A stretch of 64,000 nt of DNA, from contig SCRE01000006.1 in the NCBI GenBank assembly GCA_004297935.1, forward strand, positions 310,001-374,000. Direction: 5' to 3'. The DNA is from Microbacteriaceae bacterium. GTDB taxonomy: Bacteria > Actinomycetota > Actinomycetes > Actinomycetales > Microbacteriaceae. Below are positions 17,629-23,571 of the stretch, one piece after another. Numbering within the stretch: position 1 is the first letter of the stretch; each line of letters starts with the position of its first letter. The position numbers and the translations under genes were made by a program. The notes beneath the pieces are model-generated. The model searched no databases. It saw nothing but the letters and a program-made list of their open reading frames with translations, and was not told the DNA's origin.

Positions 17629-18171
17629 ATGCTCTTTCGGACGATGCTCCACGGCTTCATCTCGCGCTTCGGGCGCCGGCTCGGTCACTATGACATCGCG
17701 CGTACGCGATTTCGGGTGTTGCCGACCGACCTCGACATTCTCAAACACATGAACAACGGCGTGTATCTGTCGATCTTCGACATCGGTCGGTTCGACATGC
17801 TGACCCGCAATGGGGTCTGGGCCATCTTCAAGGAACGCGGCTGGTACCCGGTCGTCGTCAGCGAAACGATCAGCTTCCGTAAATCTTTGACCCTGTGGCA
17901 ACGCTTCACCGTCGAGTCGCGCATCGTCGGCTTCGACGCCAAAGCTGTGTACGTCGAGCAGCGCGCCGTCGTCAACGGCGAAATCTACGCGCAGGCCGTC
18001 ATTCGCGGGCGTTTTCTCAGCCGCACGGGCGGTACCGTCCCGATGCCCGACCTGCTCGCCGCCGTCGGTAGCGATCCCGCTCACATCGAACTGCCGGCCT
18101 GGCTTCAGCAATGGGGCGCGGATGCAGCGCTGCCTCCGACGCGCGCCGCAGCGCCGAGCGTCTGGAATTAG
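17629..18171 (+). CDS. Acyl-CoA thioesterase, hotdog fold (4HBT-like)
   Basis: The 180-residue protein has the hotdog pattern LPTDLDILKHMNNGVYLSIF, with the Asp and HMNN of the 4-hydroxybenzoyl-CoA-thioesterase group, followed by FDIGRFDML and the sheet VETISFRKSL-type strands. These enzymes hydrolyse acyl-CoA thioesters. The start may be GTG 17623 or ATG 17629; neither has a strong ribosome site. It follows the ABC1 gene by 47 bp on the same strand. Confidence 0.85.
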   Translation: MLFRTMLHGFISRFGRRLGHYDIARTRFRVLPTDLDILKHMNNGVYLSIFDIGRFDMLTRNGVWAIFKERGWYPVVVSETISFRKSLTLWQRFTVESRIVGFDAKAVYVEQRAVVNGEIYAQAVIRGRFLSRTGGTVPMPDLLAAVGSDPAHIELPAWLQQWGADAALPPTRAAAPSVWN

Positions 18172-18189
18172 CATGGCGCTTCTCGAGCA

Positions 18190-18240
18190 CGCGCTCGCTG
18201 CTCGACCGCCAGGGGCAGGCGCTTGCTACTCGACCACCAA
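18190..18240. repeat. Palindromic repeat family, copy C (at a gene end)
   Basis: Two degenerate right-half copies, CGCTCGCTGCTCGACCGCC and CGCTTGCTACTCGACCACC, lie between two converging genes. The second overlaps the last codons of the FAD oxidase: on the minus strand GGTGGTCGAGTAG gives its final Val-Val-Glu and the stop codon. Confidence 0.65.
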
Positions 18241-19629
18241 AGCGGGGCCGAACGCGAACACGCCATCCGGGTCGTGTTCGCTCCGTACGGCGCGCAGCCG
18301 CTCGCGGATCTCGATCGGCCACGACGATTCGAACACCTTCTGCTCGCTCGAGTCGCCGCCGAAGTTCACGTTCGTGACGTCGGCCAACCACGGGCCGGCC
18401 GCCGCCGTGAATGCGGCGGCGACGTCCGCAGCCGTGGCGAACCTGCTCGGGTCCAGCGCGACCAGGGTCAAGACGAGCATGCCGTCGCGACCGCCGACGG
18501 CGCTCGGCACAGCGCTGTCGAGCGCGGCGCGGCCTCCCAGTTGCCGGAGCTCGGCTGACAGAAACGGCGAATTCGACTCCGGGCCCAGGTGCTCCAGCAG
18601 ATCGGTGACGAGTTCTTGATCGATCCCGGTCAGCGTGGCGGTGTGCAGCCAGCCGGGTCCGCCCTGCTCCGGGTCGTTGTGGATCGCGCCGACGTCCCGC
18701 GGGGACATGGCGGCGACCGTGTCGAGATGGATCGGTGCGGCGTTGCGCAACGGCGCGATCAATCGTTCGCCTTCGGCGGCTTCGCCGGGGAACGCGAAAC
18801 GCAGCGTCAGCACGTTGCGACCGCGCAGCGGTGCCGGGATGAACTCGAGCTCCGGCAGCTTCAGCAGAGCGACGGATGTCGTGACGTTGCCCGGCGCATC
18901 CGTCAGCCATTCGGCCCACACCCGGAGTGCGGTCTCGATGTTCTCGGGGCCGTCGAAGAACAGGCTCCCCGCGTACAGGGTGGGGAGCGGCACGAGTTCC
19001 AAGGTCATCTGGGTGACGACGCCGAGACCGCCCTTGCCGCCCCGCAACGCCCAGAACAGGTCGGCGTTGGTGTCGGCATCCGCGATCACGATGTCGCCGG
19101 TTGCGGTCACGACCCGGAAGGCGCGCACCCAGTCCGAGGTGAAGCCGTGGCTGCGCGCGAGCGGCCCGAGTCCGCCGCCGAGCGTGTATCCGACGGCTCC
19201 GACGGTCACGGACGAGCCGGTGATCGGGGCGAGGCCGAACGGGGCGGCCGCCTCGATCACCGGCTTCCAGCGCACGCCGGCGCCGATCACGGCCAGGCGT
19301 TTCTGCGGGTCGAGCAGCACGGTGTCGAGCCGGCTGGTCGAGATGATCATTCCGGACCTGATCGCGGCGGATGCCCCGTGGCCGGTCGCGTGGAGGTGGA
19401 TCGGCAGGCCGTGGGCGGCGGCGAAGCGCACCGCGTGCGCGACGTCGGCTTCGGACGCGACGCCGACGACGACATCCGGGTCGTGGACGAGAGTCGTGTT
19501 GAAGGCGGCGACCTCGGATGCGAGACCGTCCTCGCCGCGGACGAAGACGGGGCCGTCGACAGCGGCGCGCAGGGCGGCAACGGGAAGTGACGCAATGGAC
19601 GCCGGGGACGGTGCGGTCGAATTTGTCAT
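18226..19629 (-). CDS. FAD-binding (VAO/BBE-type) oxidoreductase
   Basis: The 467-residue protein is a berberine-bridge-enzyme-like FAD oxidase. The PP-loop region has HATGHGASAA with the His that can bind FAD covalently. The site where two-bond members hold a Cys reads GSSVTVGAVGYTLGGGLG, that is, Ser instead of Cys, so FAD is at most singly attached. The C-terminus ends with a short BBE-like tail. No Tat or Sec signal is seen, so it is cytosolic. The gene converges on the thioesterase gene, and its stop codon lies in a palindromic repeat. Substrate unknown; alcohols or sugars are usual. Confidence 0.87.
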   Translation of the reverse strand: MTNSTAPSPASIASLPVAALRAAVDGPVFVRGEDGLASEVAAFNTTLVHDPDVVVGVASEADVAHAVRFAAAHGLPIHLHATGHGASAAIRSGMIISTSRLDTVLLDPQKRLAVIGAGVRWKPVIEAAAPFGLAPITGSSVTVGAVGYTLGGGLGPLARSHGFTSDWVRAFRVVTATGDIVIADADTNADLFWALRGGKGGLGVVTQMTLELVPLPTLYAGSLFFDGPENIETALRVWAEWLTDAPGNVTTSVALLKLPELEFIPAPLRGRNVLTLRFAFPGEAAEGERLIAPLRNAAPIHLDTVAAMSPRDVGAIHNDPEQGGPGWLHTATLTGIDQELVTDLLEHLGPESNSPFLSAELRQLGGRAALDSAVPSAVGGRDGMLVLTLVALDPSRFATAADVAAAFTAAAGPWLADVTNVNFGGDSSEQKVFESSWPIEIRERLRAVRSEHDPDGVFAFGPALVVE

Positions 19630-19766
19630 GGGGAGACTTTACGGGCCGCCTCCGACACTCGGCAATGACCGAACGGCTGATTCAGGGTCCGGCTCAGGGT
19701 TGACCCTGGCCGATGTCGCTGCTCAGTCGCAGCCGATGTCAGACTGCTCCCGTAGGCTTCGGTGCC

Positions 19767-20765
19767 ATGGACGTGGAACTGGCGGACGCGAAGGAAGCCG
19801 AGCTCACCCCCGCCGGGTCTGCGCCCGCGTCACCCGACGCCGCGCCGCTTCGCTGCAGCTACACTCCGCGCGACCCCGTGGATCTGCGACTCACGCTCGG
19901 CGTCCTCGGCCGTGGTCCGCATGATCCGACGACCAAGTGGGATGTCGCCGGGCTCTGGCGCACCTTCCTCACCCCGCTCGGCGCGGTGACACTGCGGCTC
20001 ACTCAGACACGCGTCGGCGTCGACGCGCTCGCGTGGGGACCGGGCGCGCACTGGGCGCTGGACGGCCTGCCCGAGTTGCTCGGCGCATCCGATGACTGGA
20101 GTGCGCTCGACGTGTCGGCGCATCCGCTGCTGACAGAGGTCCGCCGGCGCACGGCGGGCCTCCGGCTGCCGCGCACGCGGCGAGTGTTCGAGGCGCTCGC
20201 GCCCGCCGTCATCGAGCAGAAGGTCACCAGCCTGGAGGCGTACCGCTCGTGGGTGAGGTTGTTGCGGGCGCACGGCGCCGTGGCGCCGGGGCCTGCCCCG
20301 GGCGGGATGCGAGTCGCGCCGAGCGCCGAAGCGTGGCGTCGCATCCCATCGTGGGAGTGGCATCGAACCGGTGTCGATCCGCAGCGTTCGCGCTCCCTCG
20401 TGACGGCTGCGCGCGTCGCGTCGGGGCTGGAGCGCACGGCCGAGTTGGTTGGCGGTATGCCGTTGCCCGGCGAGGTCGTCGCCGCGCGCCTGCGCTCAGT
20501 CAGCGGCATCGGCGTGTGGACCGCTGCCGAGACCGCTCAGCGGGCGCACGGCGATCCGGATGCGGTCAGCGTCGGAGACTATGGTCTCGCAGCGATCGTC
20601 GGCTATGCGCTCACCGGCAGCACCACCGACGACGACGGCATGCTCGAATTGCTCGCCCCGTGGTCGGGTCAGCGGCAGCGTGTCGTGCGGCTGATCGGGG
20701 CCAGCGGAGTCGTGCCACCACGACACGGGCCGCGCGCGACGATCACGGACCATCGGCGGCGCTGA
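19767..20765 (+). CDS. DNA-3-methyladenine glycosylase II (AlkA-like HhH-GPD)
   Basis: The 332-residue protein has an N-terminal AlkA-like sheet (YTPRDPVDLRLTLGVLGRG), then the HhH-GPD domain: APAVIEQKVTSLEAYRSWVR, the hairpin LRSVSGIGVWTAAETAQRA and VSVGDYGLAAIVGYAL, whose Asp in VGDYG is the catalytic residue. It removes alkylated bases from DNA in base-excision repair. ATG 19767 is the only start that matches the homology. It stands alone and is divergent from the FAD oxidase; the 137-bp gap between them should hold both promoters. Confidence 0.88.
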   Translation: MDVELADAKEAELTPAGSAPASPDAAPLRCSYTPRDPVDLRLTLGVLGRGPHDPTTKWDVAGLWRTFLTPLGAVTLRLTQTRVGVDALAWGPGAHWALDGLPELLGASDDWSALDVSAHPLLTEVRRRTAGLRLPRTRRVFEALAPAVIEQKVTSLEAYRSWVRLLRAHGAVAPGPAPGGMRVAPSAEAWRRIPSWEWHRTGVDPQRSRSLVTAARVASGLERTAELVGGMPLPGEVVAARLRSVSGIGVWTAAETAQRAHGDPDAVSVGDYGLAAIVGYALTGSTTDDDGMLELLAPWSGQRQRVVRLIGASGVVPPRHGPRATITDHRRR

Positions 20766-20827
20766 AGCCGGCGGAGCAATGCGCCGGATGTCCGTTCCGG
20801 CCGCGACGCTCACATTGCGTGGGCGCG

Positions 20828-21835
20828 TCAGTCCGGATCGCTCGGGTCGAGCGGCGCGTGATGGTCGAGGTTCGTGATGCCGCGCTTCCAGTAGCCTTCG
20901 ACGGAGAGCTGATCGCTCGACAGCCCCAACCGGTGACGCAGATAGCGGCGCAACGGCACCAGGGTGGTGGCCTCGCCCGCTGCCCAGACGTACGTGTCGG
21001 CGCCGATCGGGCCGAGCGAACGCAGCGACTCTTCCAGTTGCCCGGGTCCGTCTTCGCGGTAGGTCCATTCGACGGATGCCCGACGCTGCTGCTGCGCGCT
21101 CAGATAGTCCTCGACATCCTCGTCTGCGACGTCGAGGATGGCTGTGATCCGGGTGGTAGCCGGAAGAAGTTCGAGCCAGCGGGAGAAGGCGGGAAGCGCC
21201 GTCTCATCGGCGATGAGAACGGCGCCGGTGACGTCATCCGGTGCCAGCACGGAACCGCGCGGTCCGGCGATCGCAAGCGGGTCGCCGACGGATGCCGTTG
21301 CCGCCCAGGCCGACGCCGGCCCGCCGTCAGCCAGCCTGTTTGCCGCATAGCGAGGCGGTGGGTCGAGTAGGCCGCCCGCGGCCGTATCGAGACCAACGAG
21401 CGTATCGAGACCGCCTCGCGAGGTCTCGATACGCTCGCTGGCGCTCGCTACTCGAGCACCGTTGGCCGCACCGTCGCTGTGCAGCACGAAGTCGATGTCG
21501 AGTTCCGCGGGTCTGCCGTCGCGGGCTGCGCGGAACGCCCGGGGGGTGTAGTCGCGCGAGATGACCACCCCGTCTGTGGGGCGGCGAACGCCGCCTGCGT
21601 CGATCGACGGAGCGGTGACCACACCGGTCGCCGGGTCGGGGAAGAAGACCTTGACGTGGTCGCTCGGGCCTAGGCTGGTGAAGCCGTCGAGGCTGTCCCC
21701 GCCCGATCGGCCGGCATGGTCCACGAGCTCCGTGCCGCCGAGCGTGATGCGAACCATGTTCGGCGTCAACTCACGCCGGGCGAGCACCGTGAGTTGCCGC
21801 ACGGTCAATTCGTGGCGTACGCGACTTCTGGTCAT
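20828..21835 (-). CDS. Siderophore-interacting protein (NAD(P)H-flavin ferric-siderophore reductase)
   Basis: This 335-residue cytosolic protein has the SIP FAD-binding pattern: a start RQLTVLARRELTPNMVRITL, then SRDYTPRAF, GPRGSVLAPDD, LIADETALPAFSRWLELLP and the end VEGYWKRGI. It reduces ferric siderophores to free iron. Residues ~126-158 are not part of the family: they are read from two palindromic repeats (21361-21460) that sit in frame between DFVLHSDG and GPASAWAATA. The start ATG overlaps the arsC stop (TGATG at 21837), so it is translated with arsC, an unusual partner for iron release. Confidence 0.88.
   Translation of the reverse strand: MTRSRVRHELTVRQLTVLARRELTPNMVRITLGGTELVDHAGRSGGDSLDGFTSLGPSDHVKVFFPDPATGVVTAPSIDAGGVRRPTDGVVISRDYTPRAFRAARDGRPAELDIDFVLHSDGAANGARVASASERIETSRGGLDTLVGLDTAAGGLLDPPPRYAANRLADGGPASAWAATASVGDPLAIAGPRGSVLAPDDVTGAVLIADETALPAFSRWLELLPATTRITAILDVADEDVEDYLSAQQQRRASVEWTYREDGPGQLEESLRSLGPIGADTYVWAAGEATTLVPLRRYLRHRLGLSSDQLSVEGYWKRGITNLDHHAPLDPSDPD
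21361..21460. repeat. Palindromic repeat family, copy D (in frame inside SIP gene)
   Basis: Two neighbouring copies: GGTCGAGTAGGCC...GTATCGAGACC (21361-21394), and GTATCGAGACC (21402-21412) facing GGTCTCGATAC (21422-21432), then CGCTCGCTACTCGAGCACC ending at 21460. The ~100 bp are read through by the SIP frame on the minus strand as GLDTAAGGLLDP-type peptide without a stop. Confidence 0.85.
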
Positions 21836-22239
21836 CAGCGTGCCTCGAGCGACAGGATGAGAGCCTGTATCCGGCTCTTGATCTCGTCACGGATCGGCCG
21901 TACCTGGTCGATGGCTCTGCCTGCCGGATCGGTCAGCTCCCAGTCCTCGTAGCGCTTGCCGGGGAAGATCGGGCAGGCGTCGCCGCAGCCCATGGTGATC
22001 ACCACGTCGGACTCGCGCACCTGGTCGGTGGTGAGCAGCCGGGGGACTGCGTCGGTGATATCGATGCCGTCTTCGGCCATCGCCTGCACGGCGACGGGGT
22101 TGAGCTGGTCGCCCGGTTCCGAGCCGCCGGAGAGAGCGGTCACCCGCCCGCCTGTCAGCGCCCGCAGGTAGCCGGCAGCCATTTGCGAACGGCCCGCGTT
22201 GTGCACGCAGACGAACAAGACGGTCTTATTGTCCGGCAT
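21835..22239 (-). CDS. arsC: Arsenate reductase, thioredoxin/LMW-phosphatase type
   Basis: From ATG 22239 the protein has 134 residues. The P-loop CVHNAGRS (11-18) contains the nucleophile Cys11, and TMGCGDACP (83-90) gives the resolving Cys85 and Cys89, as in thioredoxin-coupled ArsC. It reduces arsenate to arsenite in the cytosol. The start has the ribosome site GAGGAGAG; frame upstream to 22293 is made of TCTCTCC repeats and is not conserved. Its stop overlaps the SIP start. It is divergent from arsR-aquaporin and lies 100 bp after the Cys-rich micro-ORF on the same strand. Confidence 0.93.
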   Translation of the reverse strand: MPDNKTVLFVCVHNAGRSQMAAGYLRALTGGRVTALSGGSEPGDQLNPVAVQAMAEDGIDITDAVPRLLTTDQVRESDVVITMGCGDACPIFPGKRYEDWELTDPAGRAIDQVRPIRDEIKSRIQALILSLEAR

Positions 22240-22307
22240 GATTTCTCTCCTCGACACAGTTTCTCTCCCGGATACAGTCTCTCCCCTCGACACAGGGTGC
22301 GGTGCTC

Positions 22308-22334
22308 TGGCCGCCGCTGGATGGCGGCGGCCAG
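22308..22334 (-). terminator. GC-rich 11-bp stem-loop after the Cys-rich micro-ORF
   Basis: CTGGCCGCCGC and GCGGCGGCCAG form a perfect 11-bp stem with a five-base loop. It begins four bases after the micro-ORF stop and precedes arsC. No T-run follows on either strand, so it may be an attenuator or mRNA-processing hairpin between the micro-ORF and arsC as much as a terminator. Confidence 0.6.
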
Positions 22335-22338
22335 TCGG

Positions 22339-22410
22339 TCAGCAGCAGCCGGGACCGCAGTACTCCTCCGAGCCCGGGGGACACACCGTCGGATCACAGC
22401 ATTCGTTCAT
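22339..22410 (-). CDS. 23-residue cysteine-rich micro-ORF in the arsenic locus
   Basis: ATG 22410 to TGA 22339 encodes 23 residues with six cysteines, at positions 4, 5, 10, 18, 22 and 23, including two CC pairs (start MNECCDPTVC, end YCGPGCC). A good ribosome site GGAAGG ends eight bases before the ATG. It lies directly opposite arsR and shares the operator region, and it precedes arsC on the same strand. The cysteine pattern suggests soft-metal or arsenite binding (a buffer or chaperone), which is inference. I know no named family; a chance ORF is possible but the ribosome site and Cys density argue against it. Confidence 0.6.
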   Translation of the reverse strand: MNECCDPTVCPPGSEEYCGPGCC

Positions 22411-22425
22411 GTCACACCTTCCTAT

Positions 22426-22443
22426 CATCGACGAGTATCGATG
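22426..22443. promoter_or_regulatory. ArsR-type operator CATCGA-N6-TCGATG
   Basis: CATCGACGAGTATCGATG is a perfect 6+6 inverted repeat in the divergent gap between the Cys-rich micro-ORF and arsR. It matches the TCGAT-type ArsR boxes common in actinobacteria. It lies 16 bp upstream of the micro-ORF start and so would control the arsC direction. Confidence 0.7.
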
Positions 22444-22461
22444 TAGCCAGTGTGCACCAAA

Positions 22462-22481
22462 ACATCGACGCACGTCAATGT
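22462..22481. promoter_or_regulatory. Second inverted repeat, likely ArsR operator for arsR
   Basis: ACATCGACGCACGTCAATGT has nine-base arms with one mismatch around a two-base centre. It lies 18 bp before the arsR start and overlaps the place expected for its promoter, consistent with autoregulation. Confidence 0.6.
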
Positions 22482-22499
22482 ATATGAAAGACTGGCACC

Positions 22500-22850
22500 A
22501 TGCCCATTACCGAACTGCTGCCCGTGCGTGATCTGCAGGCGTGCTGCTCGCCGATCACTCGTGCACCGATCGAAGCGGAGAACGCCGAGAACCTGGCCCG
22601 AGCGTTGAAGGCGCTGGCCGACCCAGCGCGACTGCGACTGGTGTCCATGGTCGCCGCGCACGCGGATGCCGAGGCGTGCGTGTGCGATCTCACCGAACCG
22701 CTCGGCCTGTCGCAGTCCACGGTCTCGCACCATCTGAAGGTGCTGGTCGACGCCGGGTACCTGACCCGCTCCAAGCGCGGCACCTGGCACTATTATCGCC
22801 TGGTGCCGGGGGCATTGGGCTCGGCGGCGACGCTGCTGGCGACCGTCTAG
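22500..22850 (+). CDS. arsR: ArsR-family arsenic-responsive repressor
   Basis: The 116-residue winged-helix protein has the DNA-reading helix LSQSTVSHHLKVLVDAGYL and a metal site in ACVCDLTEPLG (Cys60 and Cys62), plus an N-terminal CC pair (ACCSPI, Cys15-16) often used as extra arsenite ligand. It represses both divergent transcripts until As(III) binds. The end overlaps the start of the aquaporin gene by one base (TAGTG at 22848), so the two are translated together. Confidence 0.93.
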   Translation: MPITELLPVRDLQACCSPITRAPIEAENAENLARALKALADPARLRLVSMVAAHADAEACVCDLTEPLGLSQSTVSHHLKVLVDAGYLTRSKRGTWHYYRLVPGALGSAATLLATV

Positions 22851-23548
22851 TGCCGACCGATTCGGCTGTGTGGCGGCGCCTGACTGGCGAACTCCTGGGC
22901 AGTGCTGCAATGGCCTTGGCCGTCGTCGGCAGCGGCATCGCCGCGCAACGACTGTCTCCGCATGACACGGGTCTGCAACTGGCTGAGAACGCTGCCGTCA
23001 CCGGGCTCGCGCTGTTCGTGATCATCCTGGTCTTCATGCCGATCAGCGGTGCCCACCTCAACCCGGTCGTGACGCTCGTCGACGCATGTACCGGTCGCAG
23101 AGCGTGGCGGGACGTCGCGGCATACCTGCCGGTGCAGGTCATCGGGTGCATCGCCGGCACGATCACCGCGAACGTGATCTTCGCCGCCCCTGCCGTCATG
23201 ATCAGCCGGCACGATCGACTGACCTGGCCGCACGCGCTGGCCGAGGTGATCGCGACGGCCGGCCTGGTCCTGGTGATCTTCGTGCTGGCACGCGCCGGAA
23301 ACCAGCGCCACATTCCTGCCGCGGTCGGTGCCTACATCGCGGCCGCCTATTTCTTCACCAGTTCGACCAGTTTCGCCAATCCGGCGATCACGATCGGCCG
23401 CATCTTCACCGATTCCTTCGCCGGCATCGCACCGACGGCGGCACTCGGATTCATCGGAGCACAACTGGTCGGCGGCGCGGCCGGCCTGGCCCTGCTGGTC
23501 GCGCTGGTGCCGTCGGCGAACCGCCCGGCTGTCCGCGATCACGCCTGA
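22850..23548 (+). CDS. Aquaporin/MIP-family channel of the arsenic operon
   Basis: The 232-residue membrane protein has six predicted helices and the two MIP half-helix signatures: HLNPVV (NPV at residues 71-73) and SFANPAI (NPA at 177-179). GTG 22850 overlaps the arsR stop. In Sinorhizobium an aquaporin (AqpS) replaces the arsenite pump and lets arsenite made by ArsC leave downhill; the same arrangement of arsR, aqp and arsC here suggests that function. No ArsB, Acr3 or ArsA is present in the window. The NPV variant in the first loop and the operon position both support the AqpS-like reading. Confidence 0.88.
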   Translation: MPTDSAVWRRLTGELLGSAAMALAVVGSGIAAQRLSPHDTGLQLAENAAVTGLALFVIILVFMPISGAHLNPVVTLVDACTGRRAWRDVAAYLPVQVIGCIAGTITANVIFAAPAVMISRHDRLTWPHALAEVIATAGLVLVIFVLARAGNQRHIPAAVGAYIAAAYFFTSSTSFANPAITIGRIFTDSFAGIAPTAALGFIGAQLVGGAAGLALLVALVPSANRPAVRDHA

Positions 23549-23571
23549 CGCGCCTGATAGGCCTGACCGGG

